A stretch of 64,000 nt of DNA from Microbacterium sp. cx-55 (GCF_021117345.1 NZ_CP088261.1:1364001-1428000); one strand, 5' to 3'. Shown: positions 17,978 to 27,459, numbered from the stretch's first letter. The notes: generated by a model from the sequence alone, not told the origin. Numbers and translations are program-made.

Positions 17978-19279
17978 ATGCTCCGCACCATCGATCTCCG
18001 CGGCCGCACGCTCTCTGCGGCCGAGCTGCTGGCCGCCGTTCCGCGGGCCGGCGTCGCCCGCGACACCGCTCTCACGACCGCTGCCGAGATCGTCCGTGAT
18101 GTCGCGCTTCGCGGCGAGGCCGCCGTACGCGAGCAGGCCGAGCGATTCGACGGTGTGTCGGGTCACGCGATCCGCGTTCCGAGCGTCTATCTCGATGAGG
18201 CACTCGACACACTGGATGCCGGTGTCCGTGCGGCGCTCGAAGAAGCGATCACCCGCGTGCGTGCCGCATCCGCCGCCCAGGTACCACCCGCGGTCGTGAC
18301 CGAGCTCGCCCCCGGTGCCCGCATCACTCAACGCTGGCAGCCGGTGCGCCGCGTCGGGGTATACGTGCCGGGTGGCAAAGCGGTCTACCCGTCGAGCGTG
18401 ATCATGAACGTCGTGCCCGCCCAGGTGGCGGGCGTCGACGTCGTCGCGCTCGCCTCGCCGCCGCAGCGCGACCAGGACGGTCGCATCCACCCGACGATCC
18501 TGGCCGCGGCGCGTCTCCTCGGCATCGACGAGGTCTACGCCATGGGCGGCGCGGGGGCCATCGGTGCCTTCGCCTACGGGATCGATGCGCTCGGCCTCGA
18601 TCCGGTCGACGTCGTCACGGGCCCCGGCAACAACTTCGTCGCGGCCGCCAAACGGGCCGTCGCCGGTGTGGTCGGCACCGACTCGGAAGCAGGCGCGAGC
18701 GAGATCCTCATCGTCGCCGACGAGACCGCCGATGCGGGAATCGTCGCGGCCGACCTGATCAGTCAGGCCGAGCACGACGAGCAGGCGTCGTCCGTTCTCG
18801 TCACCACTTCGCCGGAGCTCGCCGACGCGGTGCGCGTCGAACTCGCGGCACGTGTCGCGCGGACGCGCCACTCGGTGCGCGTGACGGCCGCCTTCGACGG
18901 GCCGCAGTCGGCGATCGTGCTCGTCGACGACCTCGCGCAGGCGACGGCCTTCAGCAACGCCTACGCACCCGAGCACCTCGAACTTCATCTCGCCGATCCG
19001 CGGCCCGAGACTTTCGTGAACGCCGGCGCGGTGTTTGTCGGAGACCAGACGCCCGTGAGTCTCGGCGACTACCTCGCCGGCAGTAACCACGTGCTGCCGA
19101 CCGGGGGACAGGCGCGGTACGCACCCGGATTGTCTGCCGCCACGTTCCTCCGTCCCCAGCAGGTCATCGAATACGACCGCGCGGCGCTGGCCGAGGTGCG
19201 CGACGCGATCGTGACTCTCGCCCAGGCGGAAGCGCTTCCCGCGCACGGCGAGGCCGTCGACGCCCGTTTCGAGAGTTAA
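17978..19279 (+). CDS. hisD: Histidinol dehydrogenase
   Basis: Zinc enzyme catalysing the last two oxidations of histidine synthesis (L-histidinol to L-histidine, NAD-dependent). It shows Y-V-P-G-G-K-A-V-Y-P-S-S, G-P-G-N-N-F-V, the catalytic/zinc segment S-Q-A-E-H-D-E-Q-A-S and C-terminal G-D-Y-L-A-G-S-N-H-V-L-P-T. 433 aa. In many actinobacteria hisC and hisB follow; here nrdR follows, so hisD stands apart from any his operon in the window. Confidence 0.96.
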   Translation: MLRTIDLRGRTLSAAELLAAVPRAGVARDTALTTAAEIVRDVALRGEAAVREQAERFDGVSGHAIRVPSVYLDEALDTLDAGVRAALEEAITRVRAASAAQVPPAVVTELAPGARITQRWQPVRRVGVYVPGGKAVYPSSVIMNVVPAQVAGVDVVALASPPQRDQDGRIHPTILAAARLLGIDEVYAMGGAGAIGAFAYGIDALGLDPVDVVTGPGNNFVAAAKRAVAGVVGTDSEAGASEILIVADETADAGIVAADLISQAEHDEQASSVLVTTSPELADAVRVELAARVARTRHSVRVTAAFDGPQSAIVLVDDLAQATAFSNAYAPEHLELHLADPRPETFVNAGAVFVGDQTPVSLGDYLAGSNHVLPTGGQARYAPGLSAATFLRPQQVIEYDRAALAEVRDAIVTLAQAEALPAHGEAVDARFES

Positions 19280-19282
19280 CCT
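19277..19282 (+). promoter_or_regulatory. -10 box (TAACCT) of nrdR
   Basis: Overlaps the hisD stop codon and lies nine bases before ATG 19292. Confidence 0.5.
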
Positions 19283-19291
19283 GTCGCTGCC

Positions 19292-19768
19292 ATGCATTGC
19301 CCTTTCTGTCGCCATCCCGATTCCCGTGTCATCGATTCGCGCACGAGCGACGACGGTCTCAGCATCCGTCGTCGTCGTCAGTGCCCCGAATGCGGAGGGC
19401 GTTTCTCGACGATCGAGACCGCGAGCCTGAACGTCATCAAGCGTTCGGGGGTGATCGAGCCCTTCAGCCGCGAGAAGGTCATGTCGGGCGTGCGCAAAGC
19501 GTGTCAGGGGCGACCGGTCACCGACGCCGACCTGGCCTTCCTCGCGCAGCGCGTCGAAGAGGCCGTGCGGCAGACGGGTTCGTCGCAGATCGACACCAAC
19601 GAGATCGGGCTGGCCATCCTCGGCCCGCTCCGCGAGCTGGATGAGGTCGCGTTCCTGCGCTTCGCGAGCGTCTACCAGGCCTTCGACTCGCTGGAGGACT
19701 TCGAAGCGTCGATCAGCCAGCTGCGGGAGGACCGCGCGCGGCGACTGTCGGCCGAGCCCGCGGACTGA
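19292..19768 (+). CDS. nrdR: NrdR, ribonucleotide reductase repressor
   Basis: Zinc-finger, ATP-cone transcriptional repressor of ribonucleotide reductase genes. An N-terminal C4 zinc ribbon (C3, C6, then Q-C-P-E-C-G-G-R-F at 30-38) and an ATP-cone domain (about 49-140, beginning V-I-K-R-S-G-V) are present. At 158 aa it is complete. No nrd genes lie in the window, so it acts elsewhere. Confidence 0.95.
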   Translation: MHCPFCRHPDSRVIDSRTSDDGLSIRRRRQCPECGGRFSTIETASLNVIKRSGVIEPFSREKVMSGVRKACQGRPVTDADLAFLAQRVEEAVRQTGSSQIDTNEIGLAILGPLRELDEVAFLRFASVYQAFDSLEDFEASISQLREDRARRLSAEPAD

Positions 19769-19796
19769 CGCGCCGAAGAGCGAGGCCGCACGGCGG

Positions 19797-19802
19797 TAAC
19801 CT
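19797..19802 (+). promoter_or_regulatory. -10 box (TAACCT) of pyrD
   Basis: Eight bases before ATG 19811; near-leaderless. Confidence 0.5.
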
Positions 19803-19810
19803 GGGCAGCG

Positions 19811-20845
19811 ATGTATCCGCTCATGTTCCGCCACGTCCTCTCCCGCATGGACCCGGAGACGGCTCACCACGCCGCCGTCCTCGTGATCCGGATGCTGGCA
19901 TTCCCGCCGTTCTCCTGGGCGGCCCGCGCCCTCACGAAGCCCGACCCGGCGCTCCGCACCCGCGCCCTCGGGCTCGAGTTCGCGTCTCCGTTCGGTGTCG
20001 CGGCCGGGTTCGACAAGAACGGCGTCGCCGCCGCGGGGCTGCACTCCCTCGGGTTCGGCCACGTCGAGGTGGGCACCATCACGGCAGTCCCGCAGGAGGG
20101 AAATCCTCGCCCGCGACTGTTCCGCCTCATCCCAGACCGTGCGGTCATCAACCGGATGGGGTTCAACAACGACGGAGCGGCCGCTGCAGTCGTGCGGCTG
20201 CAGAAGCTCCGCCGCCGTTCCCGGCGCGCGGTGCTCGGCGTCAACATCGGCAAGAGCCGAGTCGTCGATGTGGCGGACGCGACCGACGACTACGTGCGGA
20301 GCACGCGACTGCTCGCGCCGCTCGCGGACTATCTCGTCGTCAACGTGTCGTCGCCCAACACGCCCGGGCTGCGGGGGCTGCAGGCGATCGAGACGCTTCG
20401 CCCGCTGCTGGAGGCGGTGCACGCGGCATCCGGATCCACTCCGCTCCTCGTGAAGTTCGCCCCCGACCTCGAGGACGATGAAATCCGAGCCGTCGCGCGT
20501 TTGGCCGTCGAGCTGGGGCTGGCCGGAGTCATCGCGACGAACACCACGATCTCCCGCGCGGGACTCCGCACCTCCGACGCCGTCGTCGAGGCCGCAGGCG
20601 CGGGCGGTCTCTCCGGGGCGCCGCTCAAGGGACGAGCCCTCGAGGCGCTCCGTCTGGTGCGAGCCGTCGTCCCGGCCGAGTTCTGCGTGATCTCCGCCGG
20701 CGGTGTCGAGACGAGCACCGACGTGCAGGAGCGACTCGCCGCCGGCGCGACGCTCGTGCAGGGGTACACGGCACTCCTCTACCGCGGCCCGCTCTGGGCG
20801 CGTCAGATCAACCGCGGCCTCGCCGCCGCATCCGCCCGGCGCTGA
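19811..20845 (+). CDS. pyrD: Dihydroorotate dehydrogenase, class 2 (quinone-dependent)
   Basis: Membrane-associated FMN enzyme oxidising dihydroorotate to orotate with quinone as acceptor (pyrimidine synthesis). The N-terminal amphipathic helices (residues 1-40) typical of class 2, A-G-F-D-K-N-G, N-R-M-G-F-N-N-D and N-V-S-S-P-N-T-P-G-L-R, with the class 2 catalytic serine, are all visible. 344 aa. Convergent with the DUF3043-type gene; a shared hairpin lies between. Confidence 0.96.
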   Translation: MYPLMFRHVLSRMDPETAHHAAVLVIRMLAFPPFSWAARALTKPDPALRTRALGLEFASPFGVAAGFDKNGVAAAGLHSLGFGHVEVGTITAVPQEGNPRPRLFRLIPDRAVINRMGFNNDGAAAAVVRLQKLRRRSRRAVLGVNIGKSRVVDVADATDDYVRSTRLLAPLADYLVVNVSSPNTPGLRGLQAIETLRPLLEAVHAASGSTPLLVKFAPDLEDDEIRAVARLAVELGLAGVIATNTTISRAGLRTSDAVVEAAGAGGLSGAPLKGRALEALRLVRAVVPAEFCVISAGGVETSTDVQERLAAGATLVQGYTALLYRGPLWARQINRGLAAASARR

Positions 20846-20923
20846 AAAAACCGCGAGACCGCAGTCCTTCGGCGAGACAGTGGCTCGAAGCCGATGTCTC
20901 GCCGCGAAATTGCAGTCTCGCGG
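20845..20923 (-). terminator. Nested palindrome and intrinsic terminator with T-tract
   Basis: Outer arms CCGCGAGACCGCAGT (20851-20865) and ATTGCAGTCTCGCGG (20909-20923) match at 13 of 15 positions; inner arms CGGCGAGAC (20870-20878) and GTCTCGCCG (20896-20904) are perfect. Read on the minus strand the hairpin is followed by six T residues (A-run 20845-20850), a classical intrinsic terminator for the DUF3043-type gene. The double-palindrome form suggests a dispersed repeat element rather than a simple terminator. Confidence 0.7.
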
Positions 20924-20948
20924 GTATGGGCGATGGGGGCGCGTGCGC

Positions 20949-21515
20949 TCAGGCGGGGCGCTGGCCGCGCTTCACCTGCGCCTTGGGCTCGCGCATGAAG
21001 CGCATCTGCACCGTGCGCATCGCGCCGTACCAGCCGAGCCCGCGTTCGACGCGGTCCTCGCCGAACTTGGCGCGGGTCGCCTTCTTCACGCGGAACGACG
21101 TGAGCACCATGTCGAGCACCGCGACGACGATAAAGACCCAGAGCAGCACGTACGAGTAGAACTGCAGGAACGGGATGTTGACGAACATCAGCAGTAGCAC
21201 GACGACCATCACGGGCATCACCATCTCGGCGATGTGCCAGCGCGAGTCGACGTAGTCACGGACGAAGCGCCGCTGCGGCCCCTTGTCGCGCGGCTGCATG
21301 TAGCGCTCGTCGCCGGCGGCCCGACCGATCCGCGCCTTCTCGCGCTGGGCAGCGAGCTCGGCGCGGGCGCGCGCCTTCGCCTCTTTGGTGTCGGCGACCA
21401 GGGGACGCTTGCGTGCGGCTTCCTGCTCGGCGCGGCTGGGCGTCGGGCGCCCCTTGCCGCTCGCGGAAGTAGGCTCGGCGTCGAGCGGAGCGGAGTCAGC
21501 GGTGATCTTGGCCAC
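20949..21515 (-). CDS. DUF3043-type membrane protein
   Basis: 188-aa actinobacterial protein of unknown function that I assign to the DUF3043 family from its layout. A charged, Lys/Arg/Ala-rich cytoplasmic N-terminus (about 1-90, partly coiled-coil) precedes two transmembrane helices (about 105-150, with V-M-P-V-M-V-V-V-L-L-L) and a basic tail R-E-P-K-A-Q-V-K-R-G. GTG 21515 is the start because GAGGG sits just upstream; longer upstream frame is antisense to the dipeptidase gene. Divergent from the M20 gene. Confidence 0.8.
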   Translation of the reverse strand: MAKITADSAPLDAEPTSASGKGRPTPSRAEQEAARKRPLVADTKEAKARARAELAAQREKARIGRAAGDERYMQPRDKGPQRRFVRDYVDSRWHIAEMVMPVMVVVLLLMFVNIPFLQFYSYVLLWVFIVVAVLDMVLTSFRVKKATRAKFGEDRVERGLGWYGAMRTVQMRFMREPKAQVKRGQRPA

Positions 21516-21550
21516 GGGAGTTCCCTCGGGAAGCGGATGGGGGTTCGACT

Positions 21551-21556
21551 TAAGAT
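21551..21556 (+). promoter_or_regulatory. -10 box (TAAGAT) of the dipeptidase gene
   Basis: Seven bases before ATG 21564 in the 48-bp divergent gap. Confidence 0.5.
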
Positions 21557-21563
21557 TACCCGC

Positions 21564-22958
21564 ATGACCTCGGAGACACCCCGAAATTCCGCCGTGCATG
21601 ATTCTGTCGCCGCCGGCATCCCCACCGCGCTGGCCGATCTCGGTGCGCTGGTGCGCATTCCCTCGATCGCCTGGCCGGCGTTCGATCAGACCGCCCTGGA
21701 GCGGAGCGCCGATGCGGTCGCCGCGCTGGCGACGAGTACGGGCGTGTTCGATCGGGTCGACGTCACGCGGTCTCGGATCCCGGGGACGGACGAGTTCGGG
21801 CAGCCCGCCGTGCTCGCGACGCGCGCCGCACGGAACGGGCGACCGACCGTGCTCCTCTACGCGCACCACGATGTGCAGCCGACCGGCGACGACGACCTGT
21901 GGGAGACCCCGCCTTTCGAACCGACCGTGCGGGAGGGCCGGCTCTACGGGCGCGGCGCCGCCGACGACAAAGCCGGCGTCATGGTGCACATCGCCGCGTT
22001 GCGCGCGCTGAAGGAGATCGCCGGCGACGACCTCTCCCTGGGCGTCGCCCTGTTCATCGAGGGCGAGGAGGAGTACGGGTCCCGTTCCTTCGGACAGTTC
22101 CTGAGCGACAACGCGGACGCCCTCCGCAGCGACGTCATCGTGGTGGCCGACTCGGGGAACTGGGATGCGGAGACCCCCGCGCTGACGGTCTCGCTCCGCG
22201 GCAACGCGCGATTCACGCTCACCGTGCGGACGCTGGATCACGCGTCGCACTCGGGCATGTTCGGGGGAGCGGTGCCGGATGCGTTCATGGCCACCGTGAA
22301 GCTGCTCGCGACCCTGTGGGACGACGACGGCGCGGTCGCTGTCGACGGGTTGCTCGAGCGGGACGCGGAAACGCCCCCGTACGACGAGGCCACGCTCCGC
22401 GACGAGGCGGGACTTCCCGACGGCGTGTCGCCGGTCGGGCGAGGTTCGATCCTCAGCCGGATCTGGAACAAGCCGTCGATCACCATCACCGGCATCGACG
22501 CGACGAGTGTGGAAGCGGCCTCCAACACGCTCGCTCCGGAGATATCCGTCGTGATCTCGGCGCGGGTCGCTCCGGGCCAGCGCGCCGAGCAGGCGTACGC
22601 GGCGATCGAGACGCACCTGCGCGCGCACGCGCCGTTCGGGGCGCAGCTCACGTTCACGGATGTGGACTGCGGTGACCCGTTCCTCGTCGACACCAGCGGA
22701 TGGGCGGTCGAGGCAGCGCGTGCCGCGCTCAGCGTCGGTTACGGCGTAGACGCGGTCGACGTCGGCATCGGCGGGTCGATCCCGTTCATCGCCGACCTGA
22801 TCGAGCAGTTTCCGGGCGCACAGATCCTGGTGACCGGCATCGAGGACCCGCACACGCGCGCGCACAGCCCGAACGAGTCGCTCCATCTCGCGACGTTCCG
22901 CCGCGCCGTGCTGTCCGAAGCGCTGCTGCTCGAGAACCTGGACTCGCGAACGATCTGA
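21564..22958 (+). CDS. M20-family dipeptidase/metallopeptidase
   Basis: Cytosolic di-zinc peptidase of the M20 family (ArgE/DapE/carnosinase-like), 464 aa. Metal and catalytic motifs: Y-A-H-H-D-V-Q-P (about residue 98), G-R-G-A-A-D-D-K-A-G (about 130), the catalytic-base segment E-G-E-E-E-Y-G-S (about 168), D-S-G-N-W-D and C-terminal D-P-H-T-R-A-H. The dimerisation lid with H-S-G-M-F-G-G is present. The exact peptide substrate cannot be read; dipeptide turnover is likely. Confidence 0.92.
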   Translation: MTSETPRNSAVHDSVAAGIPTALADLGALVRIPSIAWPAFDQTALERSADAVAALATSTGVFDRVDVTRSRIPGTDEFGQPAVLATRAARNGRPTVLLYAHHDVQPTGDDDLWETPPFEPTVREGRLYGRGAADDKAGVMVHIAALRALKEIAGDDLSLGVALFIEGEEEYGSRSFGQFLSDNADALRSDVIVVADSGNWDAETPALTVSLRGNARFTLTVRTLDHASHSGMFGGAVPDAFMATVKLLATLWDDDGAVAVDGLLERDAETPPYDEATLRDEAGLPDGVSPVGRGSILSRIWNKPSITITGIDATSVEAASNTLAPEISVVISARVAPGQRAEQAYAAIETHLRAHAPFGAQLTFTDVDCGDPFLVDTSGWAVEAARAALSVGYGVDAVDVGIGGSIPFIADLIEQFPGAQILVTGIEDPHTRAHSPNESLHLATFRRAVLSEALLLENLDSRTI

Positions 22959-22990
22959 GGATCACCGGCGCCCAGGCCCGAGACGCGTCG

Positions 22991-22996
22991 TAGAAT
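22991..22996 (+). promoter_or_regulatory. -10 box (TAGAAT) of the Fe-S carrier gene
   Basis: About 42 bases before ATG 23039, which also has a GAAGGAGA ribosome site; an ordinary leadered promoter. Confidence 0.45.
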
Positions 22997-23038
22997 CGAG
23001 AAGTCCCGCGTCGTGCGGGCCCGCACCGAAGGAGAGTC

Positions 23039-23404
23039 ATGACCGACACCGCACTGTCGACCGACCAGGCCACCCAGCCCCACGGTGTGGCGCTCAGCGA
23101 TGCCGCCGCCGACAAGGTCAAGAACTTGCTCGAGCAGGAGGGCCGTGACGATCTGCGTCTGCGCGTCGCCGTCCAGCCCGGCGGATGCAGCGGCCTGATC
23201 TACCAGCTCTACTTCGACGAGCGTTACCTCGATGGCGACCAGACGGTCGATTTCGGTGGCGTCGAGGTCATCGTCGACGACATGAGCGTTCCGTACCTGG
23301 ATGGCGCGACGATCGATTTCAAGGACACGATCTCCGAGCAGGGGTTCACGATCGACAACCCCAATGCTTCGGGCTCCTGCGCCTGCGGCGACAGTTTCCA
23401 CTGA
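23039..23404 (+). CDS. A-type iron-sulfur cluster carrier (ErpA/IscA family)
   Basis: Small 121-aa protein delivering Fe-S clusters to apo-enzymes. The three ligand cysteines are seen in G-G-C-S-G (about residue 50) and near the end in G-S-C-A-C-G-D-S-F. Residues 1-18 are a polar extension. It sits just before the cytochrome oxidase genes but has its own promoter and a terminator, so co-regulation is not indicated. Confidence 0.93.
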   Translation: MTDTALSTDQATQPHGVALSDAAADKVKNLLEQEGRDDLRLRVAVQPGGCSGLIYQLYFDERYLDGDQTVDFGGVEVIVDDMSVPYLDGATIDFKDTISEQGFTIDNPNASGSCACGDSFH

Positions 23405-23422
23405 CCTGCAATTCAGTTCGCG

Positions 23423-23471
23423 CAATCGGCGCGGTCGGCCCCGGAATTCCGCGGTTCGGCCGCGCCGATTG
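23423..23471 (+). terminator. Hairpin terminator after the Fe-S carrier gene
   Basis: CAATCGGCGCGG (23423-23434) and CCGCGCCGATTG (23460-23471) form a perfect 12-bp stem; the 25-base loop contains its own palindrome CGGAATTCCG. Confidence 0.55.
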
Positions 23472-23518
23472 GCATATGCAGCCTGGACGGATGGCCTGAA
23501 TAGGGTGAGACCTTGCCC

Positions 23519-23524
23519 TAGACT
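23519..23524 (+). promoter_or_regulatory. -10 box (TAGACT) of the ctaC operon
   Basis: About 35 bases upstream of GTG 23560, with AAGGTG as a weak ribosome site between; likely promoter for ctaC-ctaD-ctaF. Confidence 0.45.
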
Positions 23525-23559
23525 GAAGGAAGCTTCATCCGCAATCTGAAAGGTGCGCC

Positions 23560-24456
23560 GTGCCCTCGAAACGTCGTATCCGCTGGGCCGTTCTCCCCTT
23601 GGGGATCGCGTCGGCTGTCATCCTCGCCGGATGCAGCACGTCCGAGCTGCACGGCTTCCTTCCCGGCTTCGTCGAGGACGGTACTCCCACCACGAACCGC
23701 ACCGACATGGTCGCGGGTCTCTGGGTCAACTCCTGGATCGTGCTGCTCGCGGTCGGAATCGTCACCTGGGGCCTGATGCTCTGGGCGATGATCGCCTACC
23801 GCCGCCGCAAGGGTCAGACCGGGCTGCCCGTGCAGCTGCGTTACAACATGCCGATCGAGATCTTCTACACGGTCGTGCCGTTGATCCTGGTGGTCGGCTT
23901 CTTCGCCTTCACGGCGCGCGACCAGACGATCCTCGAGACCCAGTACGACGACCCCGACGTGTCGATCACGGCGATCGGCAAGCAGTGGGCCTGGGACTTC
24001 CAGTACGGCAACGACGACACCCCGAGCGACGAGCCGGTCTGGTCCATGGGTATCCAGGCCCAGACCGATGCCGCGGGCAACGTCGACCAGGCGCAGCTGC
24101 CGACCCTCTACCTCCCCGTCGACAAGAGCGTCAAGATCCAGCTCGAATCGCGCGATGTCATCCACTCCTTCTGGATCGTGGACTTCCTCTACAAGAAGGA
24201 CATGTACATCGGGCGGGACAACTTCTGGTCCTTCACGCCGACCCGTGAGGGAACCTACGCCGGCAAGTGCGCCGAGCTCTGCGGCGAGTACCACTCCGCC
24301 ATGCTCTTCAACGTGAAGGTCGTCAGCGAGGACGAGTACGAGCAGTACCTCGACTCCCTCCGCGACAAGGGGCAGACGGGCGACATCCAGGACGCCTACG
24401 ACCGGCTCGGGAACAACCCGGGCACCGGCGGCACGAACGCCGAGGGAGACGAGTAA
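23560..24456 (+). CDS. ctaC: Cytochrome aa3 oxidase subunit II
   Basis: CuA-bearing subunit II of the aa3 terminal oxidase, 298 aa. The N-terminal lipoprotein signal ends in L-A-G-C (Cys 25), so it is probably lipid-anchored after LspA cleavage. Two transmembrane helices (about 50-75, 100-122) precede the cupredoxin domain with CuA ligands in D-V-I-H-S-F and [12 protein letters not shown]. First gene of ctaC-ctaD-ctaF; two bases separate it from ctaD. Electrons come directly from the QcrC cytochrome cc in actinobacteria. Confidence 0.96.
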   Translation: MPSKRRIRWAVLPLGIASAVILAGCSTSELHGFLPGFVEDGTPTTNRTDMVAGLWVNSWIVLLAVGIVTWGLMLWAMIAYRRRKGQTGLPVQLRYNMPIEIFYTVVPLILVVGFFAFTARDQTILETQYDDPDVSITAIGKQWAWDFQYGNDDTPSDEPVWSMGIQAQTDAAGNVDQAQLPTLYLPVDKSVKIQLESRDVIHSFWIVDFLYKKDMYIGRDNFWSFTPTREGTYAGKCAELCGEYHSAMLFNVKVVSEDEYEQYLDSLRDKGQTGDIQDAYDRLGNNPGTGGTNAEGDE

Positions 24457-24458
24457 TC

Positions 24459-26222
24459 ATGGCGACGACGCTTCCGCTCCAGGAGAAGGGCTCGTCCCGA
24501 CCGACGACGCTGCCCCCTCGTCAGGCCGCCCTGCTCAGCGCCACGCGCGTCGAGCAGAAGGGCAACATCATCGTCAAGTGGATCACCTCCACTGACCACA
24601 AGACGATCGGGTACATGTACCTGATCGCGTCGTTCCTGTTCTTCCTGCTCGGCGGCGTGATGGCACTCATCATCCGTGCCGAGCTGTTCGAACCCGGGAT
24701 GCAGATCGTTCCCACGAAAGAGCAGTACAACCAGCTCTTTACGATGCACGGCACGATCATGCTGCTCATGTTCGCGACGCCGCTGTTCGCCGGATTCGCC
24801 AACGCGATCCTTCCGCTGCAGATCGGTGCTCCCGACGTCGCGTTCCCGCGTCTGAACGCATTCGCCTTCTGGCTCTTCCTCTTCGGCTCGACCATCGCGG
24901 TCGCCGGCTTCCTGACCCCCGCGGGCGCGGCATCCTTCGGGTGGTTCGCGTATCAACCGTTGGCCAGTGCGTCGTTCACACCCGGCGCCGGAGGCAATCT
25001 CTGGATGCTGGGCCTCGGCATCAGCGGTTTCGGCACGATTCTCGGCGCGGTGAACTTCATCACCACGATCATCACGATGCGTGCCCCCGGCATGACCATG
25101 TGGCGGATGCCGATCTTCTCCTGGAACACGCTGGTCACCAGCATCCTGGTGCTGCTCGCGTTCCCGATCCTGGCCGCAGCGATCTTCGCGGCCGCCGCCG
25201 ACCGCGTGCTCGGTGCGCACATCTACGACCCGCAGAACGGTGGCGTGCTCCTCTGGCAGCACCTGTTCTGGTTCTTCGGTCACCCCGAGGTCTACATCAT
25301 CGCTCTGCCGTTCTTCGGCATCGTGTCGGAGATCTTCCCGGTGTTCAGCCGGAAGCCGATCTTCGGATACAAGACGCTGATCTACGCCACGATTGCCATC
25401 GCCGTGCTGTCGGTCGCCGTCTGGGCGCACCACATGTACGTCACGGGTGGGGTGCTGCTGCCGTTCTTCGCTTTCATGACGATGTTGATCGCGGTCCCCA
25501 CGGGCGTGAAGATCTTCAACTGGATCGGCACCCTCTGGCGAGGCTCCGTGACGTATGAAACGCCGATGGTGTTCGCGCTCGGCTTCCTCGTGACCTTCGT
25601 CTTCGGTGGTTTGACCGGCATCATCCTGGCGTCGCCGCCGCTCGACTTCCACCTGTCGGACTCGTACTTCGTCGTCGCGCACTTCCACTACGTCGTCTTC
25701 GGTACCGTCGTGTTCGCGATGTTCGCCGGGTTCTACTTCTGGTGGCCCAAGTGGACCGGCAAGATGCTCAACGAGCGCATCGGCTACATCCACTTCTGGA
25801 CGCTGTTCATCGGCTTCCACATGACCTTCCTCATCCAGCACTGGCTGGGCGTCGATGGCATGGTGCGTCGCTACGCGGACTACTCGGCCGCCGACGGCTG
25901 GACCTGGCAGAACCAGGTGTCGACCATCGGCTCGATGATCCTCGCCGCATCCGTGATCCCGTTCCTCTTCAACGTGTGGATCACGGCCCGGAAGGCCCCC
26001 TCCGTCACGGTCAACGACCCCTGGGGATACGGTGCATCGCTCGAGTGGGCGACGTCGTGCCCGCCGCCGCGTCACAACTTCACGTCCATCCCGCGCATCC
26101 GCAGCGAACGCCCCGCGTTCGATCTGAACCACCCCGAAGCGGCCGTGCCGGTCGGCGTGGGTCCGGCGAAGGATGCCCCCGATGCCCCGGTTGTCGACAC
26201 GGCCGAGGGAGAGGTCAAGTAA
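24459..26222 (+). CDS. ctaD: Cytochrome aa3 oxidase subunit I
   Basis: Catalytic haem-copper subunit reducing O2 to water and pumping protons; 587 aa with twelve hydrophobic segments. Haem a ligand in F-T-M-H-G-T-I, the His-Tyr crosslink motif F-G-H-P-E-V-Y, CuB histidines in W-A-H-H-M-Y and the haem a3/a ligand pair in V-A-H-F-H-Y are present. ATG 24459 is two bases after the ctaC stop (GAGGGAG nearby). The C-terminal tail includes R-H-N-F and [10 protein letters not shown], typical of actinobacterial CtaD. Confidence 0.97.
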   Translation: MATTLPLQEKGSSRPTTLPPRQAALLSATRVEQKGNIIVKWITSTDHKTIGYMYLIASFLFFLLGGVMALIIRAELFEPGMQIVPTKEQYNQLFTMHGTIMLLMFATPLFAGFANAILPLQIGAPDVAFPRLNAFAFWLFLFGSTIAVAGFLTPAGAASFGWFAYQPLASASFTPGAGGNLWMLGLGISGFGTILGAVNFITTIITMRAPGMTMWRMPIFSWNTLVTSILVLLAFPILAAAIFAAAADRVLGAHIYDPQNGGVLLWQHLFWFFGHPEVYIIALPFFGIVSEIFPVFSRKPIFGYKTLIYATIAIAVLSVAVWAHHMYVTGGVLLPFFAFMTMLIAVPTGVKIFNWIGTLWRGSVTYETPMVFALGFLVTFVFGGLTGIILASPPLDFHLSDSYFVVAHFHYVVFGTVVFAMFAGFYFWWPKWTGKMLNERIGYIHFWTLFIGFHMTFLIQHWLGVDGMVRRYADYSAADGWTWQNQVSTIGSMILAASVIPFLFNVWITARKAPSVTVNDPWGYGASLEWATSCPPPRHNFTSIPRIRSERPAFDLNHPEAAVPVGVGPAKDAPDAPVVDTAEGEVK

Positions 26223-26223
26223 C

Positions 26224-26661
26224 GTGCGCACGAACACCACGATCTGGTGGATCCTGGTCGGCTTCTTCGTCTTCATCGATGTCGTGTACATCGGATGGAG
26301 CGTGCTGGCGCATCCCGAGATTCAGCCCTGGTACAAGGCGATCGAGTGGGTGGGTTCGATCGCGCTGCTGTTCGGTGCGCTGATGGCCGCCATGATCGGC
26401 TTCTACACTCAGCGCGTCTACATGGCGCAGGGCGGGGAGCTTCCCGAGGACACCCTCACTGCCGACATCGACGATGGCGACCCGGAGCTCGGCGAGTTCA
26501 GCCCGTGGTCCTGGTGGCCCATCGTGCTCGCCGCCTCTGCCGCCATCGCCGCGATCGGCCTCGCGGTCGGTACGTGGATGGTGCCCATCGGATTCGCGGT
26601 CTTCGCCATTGCCATCGTCGGCTGGGTGTTCGAGTACTACCGCGGGTATTTCGCGCGCTGA
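26224..26661 (+). CDS. ctaF: Cytochrome c oxidase subunit IV (CtaF)
   Basis: 145-aa actinobacterial-type subunit IV of the bcc-aa3 supercomplex, with four hydrophobic helices (about 6-27, 42-64, 95-115, 117-138). GTG 26224 follows the ctaD stop by one base, with GAGAGG just upstream. Identity rests on operon position and helix pattern. Confidence 0.9.
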   Translation: MRTNTTIWWILVGFFVFIDVVYIGWSVLAHPEIQPWYKAIEWVGSIALLFGALMAAMIGFYTQRVYMAQGGELPEDTLTADIDDGDPELGEFSPWSWWPIVLAASAAIAAIGLAVGTWMVPIGFAVFAIAIVGWVFEYYRGYFAR

Positions 26662-26664
26662 TCC

Positions 26665-27459
26665 GTGTCGATCCGGTTGAATCCGGCCGTCGTCTCCGAC
26701 ATCGGCCCCCATCGTGCCTCCAATCAGGACGCAGCGTTCACCGCGTCCTGGGGAGCCGCGGTTGCCGACGGCGTCGGTGGCGGTCCGTCGGGCGACCTCG
26801 CCTCGGCCGCGCTCGTCCATCGGCTGGTGCCCGGCCCGATGCGGATCACCGAGCCGGAGGAGTTGCTCGCCCGCATCCGTGAGGCGAACTGGGACCTGCG
26901 CGCACACGTGCGCCGCGACCCCAGCCTGCAGGGAATGGCGACGACGTTCACCGGGATCTTCGTGACGCCCGATGACCGACTTCTCCTCGCGCACACGGGG
27001 GACTCGCGCGCCTACGTTCTGCGCCACGCCCAGCTGCTGCGGCAGACGCGCGACGACTCCTACGTGCAGGCGCTGGTCGACAGTGGGTTGCTCGCTCCGG
27101 AGGCTGCCGCATCCCACCCGCGTCGCAACATCATCACCGCGTCGCTCGGCGGCGGGGAAGAGGATGTCGTCTCCGTCGCAGAGCGGGAGGCCGTGGTGGG
27201 GGATCGCTGGCTGCTGTGCAGCGATGGAGTGAGCGACTACCTCGATGATGAAGAGATCGGGCTCACGCTCCTCCGTCACCGCGACGTCGGGTCCGCCGCT
27301 GAGGCGCTTGTCGCCCTGGCTCTCGACAGTGGCTCTCGCGACAACGTGACCGCGGTCATCTGCGACGTGGTCGACGGCCTTGCCGATCTGCACGAACGAG
27401 CCGCGTTCGCCGGTTCGGCCGCGGAGCGGTTCCAGGAGCAGCTCGACGTCATCGCCTGA
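26665..27459 (+). CDS. PP2C-family serine/threonine phosphatase
   Basis: Metal-dependent protein phosphatase, 264 aa, catalytic domain only with no membrane segment. The PP2C motifs are complete: S-D-I-G-P-H-R-A-S-N-Q-D-A, V-A-D-G-V-G-G, H-T-G-D-S-R-A-Y, S-D-G-V-S-D and S-R-D-N-V-T. Most actinobacterial relatives (PstP) carry a C-terminal membrane anchor and sit beside pknA/pknB; this one lacks both and begins three bases after ctaF, suggesting co-transcription with oxidase genes. Substrates unknown. Confidence 0.92.
   Translation: MSIRLNPAVVSDIGPHRASNQDAAFTASWGAAVADGVGGGPSGDLASAALVHRLVPGPMRITEPEELLARIREANWDLRAHVRRDPSLQGMATTFTGIFVTPDDRLLLAHTGDSRAYVLRHAQLLRQTRDDSYVQALVDSGLLAPEAAASHPRRNIITASLGGGEEDVVSVAEREAVVGDRWLLCSDGVSDYLDDEEIGLTLLRHRDVGSAAEALVALALDSGSRDNVTAVICDVVDGLADLHERAAFAGSAAERFQEQLDVIA

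Noticed and set aside
16370..20422. 1350-codon minus-strand open frame across several genes
   Set aside because: It spans the antisense of dnaE, the membrane protein gene, hisD, nrdR and pyrD; a shadow of GC-rich codon bias.
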